From Sphingobacteriales bacterium (GTDB lineage Bacteria; Bacteroidota; Bacteroidia; Chitinophagales; Chitinophagaceae): a stretch of 64,000 nucleotides of DNA. The stretch is taken from positions 1-64,000 of the forward strand of contig RXJG01000004.1 of NCBI GenBank assembly GCA_003963365.1, given 5' to 3'. A program made the position numbers and the translations under genes. The notes beneath the pieces were generated by a model. The model had not been told where the DNA came from and did no database searches. It saw only the letters and a program-made list of their open reading frames with translations. This document shows, in pieces, positions 35,180 through 44,518 of this stretch; position 1 is the stretch's first letter, and each line of letters starts with the position of its first letter.

Positions 35180-36688
35180 ATGAGGCTACTTAGCCCTGCC
35201 ATATCGAGATTGGCCCGTATGCGTATGTGGCGCATAGAGGCATGGATGCATAACCCGGTTGCTGCACAAAGAGAAGTACTACAACATTTGGTTACTTCTG
35301 CACAGTACACCGAGTTTGGCAGCAAGTATTCTTTTTCTTCATTGTTTACTGTTCGTTCCTTTAAAGAAACTGTTCCTATTCATGAATATGATGATATAAA
35401 AGGATATATCGAACGCATGATGAATGGCGAAGAAAATGTGTTATGGAATACTCCCATTAAATGGTTTGCAAAAAGCAGCGGTACCACATCCGATAAAAGC
35501 AAATTCATACCAGTTAGCGAAGAGAGTTTGGTAGATGGTCATTACAAAGCTGCCAAAGATATACTCACTATCTACTATAATAATTTTCCTTACTCCGATC
35601 TGTTAACCGGCAAAGGATTGGTGATTGGTGGCAGTCATAAAATTCACCAGGTAAACGAAACAGTTCAGTATGGTGATCTGAGTGCGGTGTTAATGCAGAA
35701 TGCCCCTTTCTGGGGACAATGGTTAAGAACCCCGGAGTTGAATATTGCTTTGTTAGATGAATGGGAAAGTAAGATTGAAAAACTGGCCGAATCAACCATT
35801 AAAGAAAATGTGAGTTCCCTTTCCGGTGTGCCTACATGGACAATGGTATTAATCAAACGTATTTTAGAAATCACCGGTAAACAAACACTGGCTGAAGTGT
35901 GGCCGGGATTAGAATTGTATTTACATGGCGGCGTTTCATTCATTCCTTATAAAGAACAGTTTCAAAAACTCATTGGTAAAAACATCAGTTACCTGGAAAT
36001 GTATAATGCGAGTGAAGGATTTTTTGCTGCACAAAGTACTCCCGATGAAGATGGATTATTGCTGTTTACAGATCATGGTATTTTTTATGAGTTCATGCCG
36101 GTGGAAGAATATGGAAAAGATAATCCTAAAACAATTGGGTTAAACAAAGTGGAACTGAATGTAAATTATGCACCCGTTATCAGTACCAATGGCGGATTAT
36201 GGAGATACCTGGTGGGAGATACAGTTCAGTTTACTTCACTCAATCCGTTTAAAATAAAAGTGAGTGGCCGGTTAAAACATTTCATTAATGCTTTTGGCGA
36301 AGAAATAATTGTTGATAATACCGATAAAGCCATTGCCATTGCCTGTGAGCAAACCGGCGCCGTGGTGAATGATTATACGGCAGCCCCGGTTTATTTTAGT
36401 GATAATAGTAATGGGGCTCATGAATGGCTGATCGAGTTTGAAAAAATGCCGGATGATTTCAACGGATTTATTTTTGAACTGGACAGTACCTTAAAGAACC
36501 TCAACAGCGATTACGAAGCCAAGCGGTATAAAGACATTGCTTTAAGAAAACCACTGGTTAAGTTTTTGAAACCCGGTACTTTTACGGCATGGCTGAAAAG
36601 TAAAGGTAAATTAGGCGGACAACACAAGGTTCCCCGACTGAGTAACGACAGAAAATATATTGACGAGATACTCCAATTTAACTGGTGA
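35180..36688 (+). CDS. GH3-like acyl-acid-amido synthetase family protein
   Basis: The 502 residues match the GH3 superfamily (plant auxin-conjugating and jasmonate-activating enzymes): N-terminal QREVLQHLVTSAQYTEFG, an ATP-binding loop SSGTTSDKSKFIPV, the YNASEGF motif, and the C-terminal LVGDTVQFT and GEEIIVD. Bacterial members are common in Bacteroidota, and their acyl and amino-acid substrates are unknown. It starts about 60 bases after lptB and may share its transcript. Confidence 0.88.
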   Translation: MRLLSPAISRLARMRMWRIEAWMHNPVAAQREVLQHLVTSAQYTEFGSKYSFSSLFTVRSFKETVPIHEYDDIKGYIERMMNGEENVLWNTPIKWFAKSSGTTSDKSKFIPVSEESLVDGHYKAAKDILTIYYNNFPYSDLLTGKGLVIGGSHKIHQVNETVQYGDLSAVLMQNAPFWGQWLRTPELNIALLDEWESKIEKLAESTIKENVSSLSGVPTWTMVLIKRILEITGKQTLAEVWPGLELYLHGGVSFIPYKEQFQKLIGKNISYLEMYNASEGFFAAQSTPDEDGLLLFTDHGIFYEFMPVEEYGKDNPKTIGLNKVELNVNYAPVISTNGGLWRYLVGDTVQFTSLNPFKIKVSGRLKHFINAFGEEIIVDNTDKAIAIACEQTGAVVNDYTAAPVYFSDNSNGAHEWLIEFEKMPDDFNGFIFELDSTLKNLNSDYEAKRYKDIALRKPLVKFLKPGTFTAWLKSKGKLGGQHKVPRLSNDRKYIDEILQFNW

Positions 36689-36895
36689 TTATATCTCTTA
36701 AAGAGTGACTGAAAGATTACAAAGTATTTCACCGGGCTTATAATTTACTCCACTATAAAGCACTTCAGTATAATAAAAGAAGCTGCACATCATCCTGTTT
36801 ATGCAAAAAATGTAATAAAGTATCATGAAATAACAGAAAGGCCTTCTTTAATGGAAGAAAGCTAAATCATTTATATTGCACTTAAATTAGGAGTT

Positions 36896-37651
36896 ATGAA
36901 ATTACTTGCTGGAAAAGTTGCTATTGTAACCGGCGCCGCCCGTGGTATTGGCGAAGCGATTGCCTTAAAGTTTGCTGAACATGGAGCCAATGTTGCATTT
37001 ACTTATGTGAGTGACAGCAGTGCAGAAAAAGCCGCCGCATTAGAAGCAAAACTGGTTGCATTGGGTGTAAAAGCAAAATCATATAAAAGCAATGCCGGTG
37101 ATTTTGCTCAATGTGAAGCACTGGTGAATGATGTAATAAAAGAATTTGGTACAGTAGATATTTGTGTAAACAATGCCGGTATCTCAAAAGATAATTTATT
37201 GCTGCGCATGAGTCCTGAGCAGTGGAGTGATGTAATCAATATTAATCTCAATAGCGTTTTCAATATGACCAAGCAGGTGATACGGCCGATGATGAAATCA
37301 AAGAACGGTGTTATCATCAACATGAGCAGTGTAATTGGAGAAATGGGTAATGCTGGTCAAAGCAGTTATGCTGCTTCCAAAGCCGGTATTATTGGGTTTA
37401 CAAAATCAGTGGCCAAAGAATTAGGCAGTCGTAATATTCGCTGCAATGCAGTTGCTCCCGGTTTTGTGGAAACAGATATGACCGCTTATTTAAAAGAAGG
37501 CGATGCAGGTGATAAATATAAAGCAGGTATTCCTTTAGGAAAATTTGCAAGCGGTGAAGATATTGCTAACACCTGCTTATTCCTCGCCAGCGACTGGGGC
37601 AGTTATATAACGGGGCAAACCATCAGCGTTTGTGGCGGATTGAATATTTAA
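36896..37651 (+). CDS. fabG: 3-oxoacyl-[ACP] reductase
   Basis: The 251-residue short-chain dehydrogenase has TGAARGIG at 12-19, NNAG at 92-95, the catalytic Ser145-Tyr158-Lys162, and a C-terminal ITGQTISVCGG typical of FabG. It reduces 3-oxoacyl-ACP with NADPH in fatty-acid elongation. An AGGAG six bases before the ATG is a real Shine-Dalgarno sequence, which is uncommon in this window. A terminator follows. Confidence 0.9.
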   Translation: MKLLAGKVAIVTGAARGIGEAIALKFAEHGANVAFTYVSDSSAEKAAALEAKLVALGVKAKSYKSNAGDFAQCEALVNDVIKEFGTVDICVNNAGISKDNLLLRMSPEQWSDVININLNSVFNMTKQVIRPMMKSKNGVIINMSSVIGEMGNAGQSSYAASKAGIIGFTKSVAKELGSRNIRCNAVAPGFVETDMTAYLKEGDAGDKYKAGIPLGKFASGEDIANTCLFLASDWGSYITGQTISVCGGLNI

Positions 37652-37676
37652 ATAGCTAATTAATAATATTTAAAAG

Positions 37677-37704
37677 CCTTTGTTTGAATAACAAAGGTTT
37701 TTTT
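37677..37704 (+). terminator. Terminator after fabG
   Basis: CCTTTGTT (37677-37684) pairs with AACAAAGG (37690-37697), followed by TTTTTTT. The placement 26 bases after the fabG stop fits. Confidence 0.85.
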
Positions 37705-37798
37705 GTTTTTGAAAATCAATAAACTACAATTTTGTTATTCAACATTCTTATTTATTTAACGTATATTAAAACCTCATGTTATATTTTTGCAGCCGGTG

Positions 37799-38098
37799 AT
37801 GAAAAAAAAAATCATAAGCGTCTTTTTGTTGCTGGTGTTTAGCACACAGGTAATTCCTATTGCTCAAATAGGAAGAATGCTGTATCAAAACCTGCTGACG
37901 GAAGAGCTTCCTCACAGCACAACTTCTGCACCCGCTTCTAATTCTTTTATAGAGGAGTTGCACAAAGCGTACTGTCATGATGAGCAGGTTGCTAATGTCA
38001 GGCTGTATACTTTAATCATTACGCATCACCTTCACGAGTCAGAAAAAATTTCCACGCAATACGTTGCTGAAGTACAAACGCCTCCTCCCAACTGTTAA
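37799..38098 (+). CDS. Small exported hypothetical protein
   Basis: About 99 residues start at ATG 37799 (MKKKIISVFLL), giving a signal peptide; the longer frame uses TTG. After cleavage there is a short HSTTSAPASN linker, a helix and a His-rich stretch THHLHESEK; Cys occurs only at about 60 and at the C-terminal residue. No family is recognised. A TAnnTTTG-like -7 box (37782-37789) sits 10 bases upstream. It precedes a SulP transporter by about 70 bases and may be part of that unit. Confidence 0.55.
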   Translation: MKKKIISVFLLLVFSTQVIPIAQIGRMLYQNLLTEELPHSTTSAPASNSFIEELHKAYCHDEQVANVRLYTLIITHHLHESEKISTQYVAEVQTPPPNC

Positions 38099-38170
38099 GT
38101 AAGCAGCTAACTTTTTTTATTGGTTCAACTTGTTTGTAACAGGTTTTAATACTTAACAACTTACTTCGTT

Positions 38171-39742
38171 ATGAAAAAATTATTTCAGAACGCAGCGGCT
38201 GATGTGCCTGCGTCTGTTGTGGTGCTGTTAGTAGCAGTGCCGCTTTGCCTTGGCATTGCCCTGGGTTCTAATGCTCCTTTATTTTCCGGTATCATTGCCG
38301 GTATTGTGGGTGGAATTGTAATTGGTTTTTTAAGCGGCTCCAGTTTAAGTGTGAGCGGACCCGCCGCCGGTTTAACTGTAATTGTTGCCGCTGCTATTGG
38401 AAAATTACAGGTGTTTGAAGCTTTTTTGCTGGCTGTAGTAATTGCTGGTTGTTTCCAGTTACTATTAGGTTTTTTAAAAGCTGGTGTAATTGGAGATTAT
38501 GTTCCCAACTCCGTTATCAAAGGAATGTTAGCAGCTATTGGTATCATTCTTATTTTAAAACAGTTTCCTCATTTGGTGGGTTATGATAAAGATTTTGTAG
38601 GTGATGAATCGTTTTCGCAAAATGGTGAGAATACTTTCTCCGGAATTTTCAATGCCATTAATTATATAACACCTGCTGCTATGGTGATAGGTGTTGTTTC
38701 CATTGCAATATTGATTTCATGGGAACGAAAATTTTTTAAATCAAAAAAAATATTCCAGTTAATACCGGCACCATTAATTGTAGTATTGAGTGCTGTGTTA
38801 ATCAATGAATATTTTATACAGTTTCATCCAACCAACGCATTGCAGGTAAAGCAATTGGTGCAGTTACCGGTAGCTACTGATGTGCAAAGCTTTTTTTCAT
38901 TCTTTACTTTTCCCAAACTGCAATATTTAAAAAATCCTGATGTATGGATATCTGCCCTCACCTTAGCCATCGTTGCCAGCCTGGAAACATTGTTAAGTAT
39001 TGAGGCGGTTGACAAACTAGACCCATATAAAAGAGTTACTCCACCTAATCGTGAGTTGAAAGCTCAGGGAATTGGTAATATTATATCGGGGTTGATTGGT
39101 GGTTTGCCGCTTACTTCTGTTATAGTCAGAAGTTCTGCCAATGTAAACTCCGGAGCTAAATCAAAACTATCGGCTATACTTCATGGTATATTAATGTTAT
39201 TATGTGTAATGTTCATTCCCGGTTTGCTGAATAAAATACCTTTGGCAGCATTGGCGGCAGTGTTAATTTACACCGGTTATAAATTAGCTAAGATTACTTT
39301 GTTTAAAGAATTTTACAGCAAGGGGTGGGACCAGTTTATTCCCTTCTGCGTAACTATTGTAGCGATATTAATGACAGATTTGCTGATTGGTATTTTGATT
39401 GGTATAGGAGTAGGGTTGTTCTTTATGGTAAGAAGTAATTTTCGTTCCAGCGTATTTGTGGTACATGATGATAATAATTATTTATTCCGGCTAAGGAAAG
39501 ATGTTTCTTTTCTTAACAAACCAATTATTAAATACAAACTGGAATCAGTACCGGAAAATTCTTATGTGATTATTGATGCTACCCGGGCTGATTTTATTGA
39601 CCAGGATATTGTGGATACGGTGAATGAGTTTACTAATCATGCGCAATTAAAAAATATAAAAGTCGAAATCAAAAGAAGTCCGAATAAAGTAAGGCACGGG
39701 CTGTTTAATGAACCTGAACAATTATTAAAAACAATTATTTAA
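38171..39742 (+). CDS. SulP-family anion transporter with STAS domain
   Basis: The 523-residue protein has about 10-14 membrane segments, the SulP signature near the start (PASVVVLLVAVPLCLGIALGS), GLTVIVAAAIG, and a cytoplasmic STAS-like domain from about 440 to the end (SYVIIDATRADFIDQDIVD). SulP proteins carry sulfate or bicarbonate. A beta-carbonic anhydrase gene starts 26 bases downstream, which favours bicarbonate. The preceding small exported protein is of unknown role. Confidence 0.9.
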   Translation: MKKLFQNAAADVPASVVVLLVAVPLCLGIALGSNAPLFSGIIAGIVGGIVIGFLSGSSLSVSGPAAGLTVIVAAAIGKLQVFEAFLLAVVIAGCFQLLLGFLKAGVIGDYVPNSVIKGMLAAIGIILILKQFPHLVGYDKDFVGDESFSQNGENTFSGIFNAINYITPAAMVIGVVSIAILISWERKFFKSKKIFQLIPAPLIVVLSAVLINEYFIQFHPTNALQVKQLVQLPVATDVQSFFSFFTFPKLQYLKNPDVWISALTLAIVASLETLLSIEAVDKLDPYKRVTPPNRELKAQGIGNIISGLIGGLPLTSVIVRSSANVNSGAKSKLSAILHGILMLLCVMFIPGLLNKIPLAALAAVLIYTGYKLAKITLFKEFYSKGWDQFIPFCVTIVAILMTDLLIGILIGIGVGLFFMVRSNFRSSVFVVHDDNNYLFRLRKDVSFLNKPIIKYKLESVPENSYVIIDATRADFIDQDIVDTVNEFTNHAQLKNIKVEIKRSPNKVRHGLFNEPEQLLKTII

Positions 39743-39767
39743 AATTTTATTACTTTAAATTATTATT

Positions 39768-40403
39768 ATGCAGACATACGAAAAATTATTACTCGAAAAC
39801 AAAGCATGGGCAGCCGAAGTACAACAGGAAGACCCGGAATTTTTTAAGCGTCTTTCTCAGCTGCAAACACCGGAGTTTTTATGGATTGGCTGCAGCGATA
39901 GTCGTGTACCGGCCGATAAAATTACCGGCACACAACCCGGCGAAATTTTTGTACACCGCAATGTGGCAAACCTCGTTATTAATACCGATGTAAACCTGTT
40001 AAGTGTACTGGATTATGCCGTGAATCATTTAAAAGTAAAACATGTTATTGTATGTGGTCACTATGGTTGTGGTGGTGTAAAAGCTTCTATTTCCAATCAT
40101 GACTTTAAATATGTGCTCAACATGTGGCTACGTAATATTAAAGATGTATACCGCATTCACCGGGAAGAATTAGATGCTATTAAAGATGATGAACAAAAGA
40201 CAGACAGGCTGGTGGAGTTGAATGTAATGGAACAAGTGTTTAACCTGGCAAAAACATCTATCATTCAACGTGCATGGAAAAATGAACAAAGACCAGACCT
40301 GCACGGATGGGTATACGGATTAAAAGATGGTTTAATTAAACCGGTTTATGAAATGAAAGCCGGTACAAATATTGACCCGCTGTACGAATATGATGATTTG
40401 TAA
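39768..40403 (+). CDS. Beta-class carbonic anhydrase
   Basis: The 211 residues carry the zinc site Cys42-x-Asp44-x-Arg46 (GCSDSR) and His98-x2-Cys101 (CGHYGCGG). It interconverts CO2 and bicarbonate in the cytoplasm and, with the SulP protein encoded just upstream, could set the intracellular bicarbonate pool. It ends at a near-perfect bidirectional terminator. Confidence 0.95.
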   Translation: MQTYEKLLLENKAWAAEVQQEDPEFFKRLSQLQTPEFLWIGCSDSRVPADKITGTQPGEIFVHRNVANLVINTDVNLLSVLDYAVNHLKVKHVIVCGHYGCGGVKASISNHDFKYVLNMWLRNIKDVYRIHREELDAIKDDEQKTDRLVELNVMEQVFNLAKTSIIQRAWKNEQRPDLHGWVYGLKDGLIKPVYEMKAGTNIDPLYEYDDL

Positions 40404-40410
40404 TAAATAA

Positions 40411-40440
40411 AAAAGGTGATTGATTCAATCACCTTTTTTT
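40411..40440. terminator. Bidirectional terminator, carbonic anhydrase and AlkA-like gene
   Basis: AAAA-GGTGATTG (40411-40422) pairs with CAATCACC-TTTT (40426-40437), flanked by runs of A on the left and T on the right. The last bases overlap the end of the converging glycosylase gene at 40439. Confidence 0.9.
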
Positions 40441-41077
40441 ATCCCTGTAATTTGATGTTTCTTTTTTTAATGTAAGCATGCCATAAAATCATAGCAGCGA
40501 TGGTGCGGTATGGCCGCCAGGGTTCTGCTATTGCCAGCATTTTTTCTTTTGTTATATGCGGATGCAATTGCTTGGTTTCCTTTAAACTGTTGACTAAAGC
40601 AATATCTCCCAGCGGAAATAAATCGGTTCGTTGAAGTGCATGCATTAAATAAACATCTACCGTCCAGTCGCCGATGCCTTTTATTTTTTTCAACTCATGT
40701 CTCACTTCATCATTATGTGCTGTTGATAATTTTTTTAATTGTAACTGTTTTGATTCAATCGCTTTCGCTAATTCTCTTGCATAAATAATTTTCTGGCGAC
40801 TAAAATAGCAGGATCTTAATTCTTCATCCGTTAACGAAAGAATTTTAGGCGGAGTAACCACACCAATCTTTTCTCTTAATTTTTTAAAAGCAGCATACGC
40901 AGAAGCTAATGATACTTGCTGCTCCAGTATTGTTAAGATGAGTGTTTGAAAAGTAGCTGGTCTCGTCCACATAGGTGGATGACCGTGTGTGCTGATGATA
41001 GATTTTAAATCTTTATCCCGTTTCGCTAATTTATTACAGAATGTTTTAAAGTTCTCTTCGTTAAATGTTTGAATCAT
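40439..41077 (-). CDS. DNA-3-methyladenine glycosylase II (AlkA/HhH-GPD)
   Basis: The 212 residues have the HhH-GPD fold: helix-hairpin-helix LKKIKGIGDWTVDVY at about 129-143, and the catalytic aspartate Asp158 in LFPLGD. It removes alkylated purines in base excision repair. It is shorter than E. coli AlkA because the N-terminal TBP-like domain is missing, as in many bacterial homologues. It has no ligands for a [4Fe-4S] cluster. Confidence 0.88.
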   Translation of the reverse strand: MIQTFNEENFKTFCNKLAKRDKDLKSIISTHGHPPMWTRPATFQTLILTILEQQVSLASAYAAFKKLREKIGVVTPPKILSLTDEELRSCYFSRQKIIYARELAKAIESKQLQLKKLSTAHNDEVRHELKKIKGIGDWTVDVYLMHALQRTDLFPLGDIALVNSLKETKQLHPHITKEKMLAIAEPWRPYRTIAAMILWHAYIKKRNIKLQG

Positions 41078-41106
41078 CTTAAAAATGCGTTTATTTCCTA
41101 GTTCTT

Positions 41107-41481
41107 TTACCCCGGTAATTCAAATAACTTTTCTGGCCTTTCTTTTTGTTGAACAAATTTTATTATACCAAAGCTGTTTAGTTGATTTAATTGGTAAATT
41201 ATTGTCTTATCTAATTCAGGTGGGATATCTCCATTATATTTTCCCGCAATGTAATAGACATAGTCTTTCGCTGTCATTTGCCCGTTCGCTGCAATAAATA
41301 CCAACTGAGGCCATTCATCAAGTGTAAACAATCTAGGACTCTTTGGGTCAACAACACTAATATTTTTGTCGTCTAAATAATACCATTGAGCTGTTCTGAC
41401 AAAATACATGTCTTTGTTTACGTAATTATTTAATTCAGTAAACTCAGGAAAATTCTTAGAACGTTTAAAAAAGTTTAGCAC
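41107..41481 (-). CDS. Hypothetical protein, PqqD-like fold possible
   Basis: The 124 residues start at GTG 41481. The late portion (YYIAGKYNGDIPPELDKTIIYQLNQLNSFGIIKF) alternates helices and a short strand like a winged-helix or PqqD-type domain; DEWPQLVFIAANGQMTAKD resembles the PqqD entry. The family is not certain. It lies 20 bases after the enoyl-CoA hydratase gene on the same strand and is read as an accessory or unrelated gene. Confidence 0.5.
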   Translation of the reverse strand: MLNFFKRSKNFPEFTELNNYVNKDMYFVRTAQWYYLDDKNISVVDPKSPRLFTLDEWPQLVFIAANGQMTAKDYVYYIAGKYNGDIPPELDKTIIYQLNQLNSFGIIKFVQQKERPEKLFELPG

Positions 41482-41501
41482 AAAAAATAATTAAGGTTAA
41501 A

Positions 41502-42272
41502 TTATTTTGCTTTGAATTTATTAATCGCATTTCTCGTAAACTCACTCAACACCAATCGTCCACTGATTTTTGCCCGTTCAATTAACAGATTATCCCAGTC
41601 TTCTGTTCCCTGCCAGAAGACTTTTTTCATTTCTTTCATTGCTTCGGGGCTTGAATGTGATAATGTGTTGGCTAATCTTGATATCGATTCGTCTAATGTT
41701 TCATAATTATTATGTACTTCAGCAAACAAACCCTTTCTTCTGGCCCAGTCGCTGCTGCGCCACATAGTAGCGTCTATAGACAAATGAACAAAACCGGCCT
41801 TACCAATTTTTCTTTCTATTGCGGGCCCTACCACAAAAGGACCGATGGCAATTGCCAGTTCACTCAGTTTAACTTCCGCAGATTCCATAGCAATAGCATA
41901 ATCCATCGCTGCTGCCAGGCCAACACCACCACCCACACATTTACCATGAATACGACCAATGATAAACTTTGGACATTTACGCATGGCATTTATCACTTCA
42001 GCAAACCCACTAAAGAATTTTAATCCTTCTGTTTCATTGGTTATGGACATCAATTCATCAAATGAAGCACCGGCACAAAATGCTTTTTCTCCTGCGGAAC
42101 GAATAATAATAACAATTGTGTTAGGGTCATCACCCGCATGTTTTATTGCTACTGCCAGGTCATGCAGCAGGGTTGATGGCAGTGAATTACTTTGTGGATG
42201 AAAAAATTCAATCGTCGTAATTCCTTTATGTGTTTCTGATTTTACGTAGCCGGATAATGTATGCGTTGACAT
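41502..42272 (-). CDS. Enoyl-CoA hydratase/isomerase family protein
   Basis: About 256 residues; ATG at 42272 (MSTHTL) is preferred to the TTG two codons upstream. It shows crotonase features: AFCAGASFDEL (oxyanion hole) and KCVGGGVGLAAAMDYAIA. It would hydrate or isomerise an enoyl-CoA. It is adjacent to PaaZ, so phenylacetate or related ring-cleavage products are plausible substrates, and it could be PaaF/PaaG-like. Motifs do not fix the reaction. Confidence 0.82.
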   Translation of the reverse strand: MSTHTLSGYVKSETHKGITTIEFFHPQSNSLPSTLLHDLAVAIKHAGDDPNTIVIIIRSAGEKAFCAGASFDELMSITNETEGLKFFSGFAEVINAMRKCPKFIIGRIHGKCVGGGVGLAAAMDYAIAMESAEVKLSELAIAIGPFVVGPAIERKIGKAGFVHLSIDATMWRSSDWARRKGLFAEVHNNYETLDESISRLANTLSHSSPEAMKEMKKVFWQGTEDWDNLLIERAKISGRLVLSEFTRNAINKFKAK

Positions 42273-42318
42273 ATACAAAGTTTGAAATGTTAAGTTATGA
42301 AAGGCTACACCCCCAACC

Positions 42319-44400
42319 TTATGATTTATTGATTTTTTTTGCCACCATTGTCAAAATAGTTGCCACTCCTGTTATTTCACCTGTTTCATCAATCATTTCC
42401 ACCAGCCATTTTACGATGCCTTTCTCAATATCATCACCTTTCTTAAAGTCTTCCGGTTTTTCAATCACTCTTTTATCGTTGGGTAATTTTTCTTTACAGG
42501 TAAAACGGATATGAATCTCCGCACCGGGATAAACAGGCTTGGTAAATCGCAATTCATCAATACCATAGTTGAGTAATACAGGATTCTTTTCGTAACTATC
42601 TACAAACAAACCCGCAGCGATACTCATAATGAAATAACCATGTGCTACTTGTTTTTCAAACATGGTTCCATTGAAGTCTGTGGTTTTGATATGCGCATAA
42701 AAATGGTCACCACTTAAATCAGCAAAGCGGTCAATATCTTCTGATGTAATAACTCTTTTATCTGTTACAATCTGCTCACCTATCTGTAACTCTTCAAAAT
42801 ATTTTTTGAAAGGATGTTTGTCTCCTTTTTTGCCGGCAGCATTGGGTTGATATACATTGGTAACCTCAGTAAGTGTAGTAGGCGAACCTTGAATCGCTGT
42901 CCGCTGCAAATAATGTTTTACACCTCGTATGCCACCCATTTCTTCACCACCACCGGCACGACCAGGACCACCATGCACCAGCAATGGTAAAGGAGAACCG
43001 TGACCGGTATTTTCTTTCGCACATTCATTATTCAATACTAAAATTCTTCCATGATGAGTAGATGCACCGATTACATATTGTCTCGCTTGTTTATAATCAG
43101 CCGTAACAATAGTGCTTACTAAACTTCCTTTGCCGAGCTTACTTAATGCTATGGCGTCATCTGAATTTTTATAAGGCATGATGGTACTCACCGGTCCAAA
43201 TGCTTCCACTTCATGCACACTGGCTGAAGCCCAGGGCAATTCATTCTTCAGTAATAATGGTGAAATAAATGCGCCTTTGTTTGCATCAGCATCCACCACT
43301 TCCACACTGTCTAATGAACCATATACAATTTGTGATGATGCTAAAAGTTTCTGCACTTGTTCTTTTACTTCATTGCGTTGTGTTTCTCCGGCCAGCGAAC
43401 CCATTCTTACTTTTTCATTTAATGGGTTGCCAATAACTGTTTGCGATAATGAAGCAGCAATCGCTTTCCACATATCTTCCATACGGTTTTCAGGAACAAA
43501 TATTCTTCTGATACCGGTACAACGCTGACCGGCTTTGAGTGTCATTTCTTTTCTTACTTCTTTTACAAATATGTCCCACTCCGGTTTGCCAGGTGTTACA
43601 TCTTCTCCCAGCACAATGCAATTCAAGGAATCTGCTTCCATATTAAAGGGAACATTTTCATTTAAGATAGCCGGAGTTTTTTTCAGCAGTAAACCCGTGG
43701 AAGCACTTCCGGTAAAAGTTATTACATCCTGGCCGGTAACATGATTTAATAAATCACCGGCAGAACCACATATCAACTGCAAACTTCCTTCGGGCAAAAT
43801 TTTACTGCCAATAATTTCTTTCACCACGGCTTCTGTTAAATAAGAAGTAACAGTTGCCGGTTTTACTATTGCCGGCATTCCTGCTAATAAATTCACGGCA
43901 ATTTTTTCCAGCATTCCCCACACCGGGAAATTAAATGCATTAATATGTATGGCCACACCTTCTTTGGGCGAAAGAATATGTGTGCCCATGAAAGTATTGT
44001 TCTTGCTGAGGTTATGACTTTCTCCATCAATACAAATCACATCATCCGGAAATTTCCTACGCAGCGATGCATTGGCAAATAAATTTCCAATACCACCTTC
44101 AATATCCACCCAGCTATCTGCTTTGGTGGCTCCGGTTTTATAACTTATCTCGTAAAATTTTGGAAGATGTTGTCTCAAATGCAATGCCAATGCTTTCAGC
44201 ATATTTCCCCGCTGGTGAAATGTCATTTTTCTTAAAGCAGGGTTACCAACAGTTCGGGCATAATCAGTTATGGATTTAAAATCTAATCCTTTGGTAGAAG
44301 CGGCAGCAAAAGGTTCACCGGTTACGGCATTAAATAATAACTGCCCGTCACCATCACCGGTTATCCAGTTACCGGCAATATAGTTTTCCAGTTTATACAT
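42319..44400 (-). CDS. paaZ: PaaZ: oxepin-CoA hydrolase / 3-oxo-5,6-dehydrosuberyl-CoA semialdehyde dehydrogenase
   Basis: The 693 residues are an N-terminal aldehyde dehydrogenase (about 1-520) with the nucleophile Cys294 in AGQRCTG, and a C-terminal MaoC-like hydratase (about 545-690) with the D565-H566 dyad in FADLSGDHF. This fusion and length are specific to PaaZ, which opens the oxepin-CoA ring and oxidises the aldehyde in aerobic phenylacetate catabolism. No paaABCDE, paaK or paaG cluster is in the window beyond the adjacent enoyl-CoA hydratase. Confidence 0.92.
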   Translation of the reverse strand: MYKLENYIAGNWITGDGDGQLLFNAVTGEPFAAASTKGLDFKSITDYARTVGNPALRKMTFHQRGNMLKALALHLRQHLPKFYEISYKTGATKADSWVDIEGGIGNLFANASLRRKFPDDVICIDGESHNLSKNNTFMGTHILSPKEGVAIHINAFNFPVWGMLEKIAVNLLAGMPAIVKPATVTSYLTEAVVKEIIGSKILPEGSLQLICGSAGDLLNHVTGQDVITFTGSASTGLLLKKTPAILNENVPFNMEADSLNCIVLGEDVTPGKPEWDIFVKEVRKEMTLKAGQRCTGIRRIFVPENRMEDMWKAIAASLSQTVIGNPLNEKVRMGSLAGETQRNEVKEQVQKLLASSQIVYGSLDSVEVVDADANKGAFISPLLLKNELPWASASVHEVEAFGPVSTIMPYKNSDDAIALSKLGKGSLVSTIVTADYKQARQYVIGASTHHGRILVLNNECAKENTGHGSPLPLLVHGGPGRAGGGEEMGGIRGVKHYLQRTAIQGSPTTLTEVTNVYQPNAAGKKGDKHPFKKYFEELQIGEQIVTDKRVITSEDIDRFADLSGDHFYAHIKTTDFNGTMFEKQVAHGYFIMSIAAGLFVDSYEKNPVLLNYGIDELRFTKPVYPGAEIHIRFTCKEKLPNDKRVIEKPEDFKKGDDIEKGIVKWLVEMIDETGEITGVATILTMVAKKINKS

Positions 44401-44518
44401 ATGGCAATCACTTAATGAATGACGAAATTAGGTTAAAAAGACAATCATGTTTTAAAATGACTTTTCTCATGTAGTTGCTATAATTTTGCCGATAGTTTTA
44501 AGCCGGTTTTAATTAATT

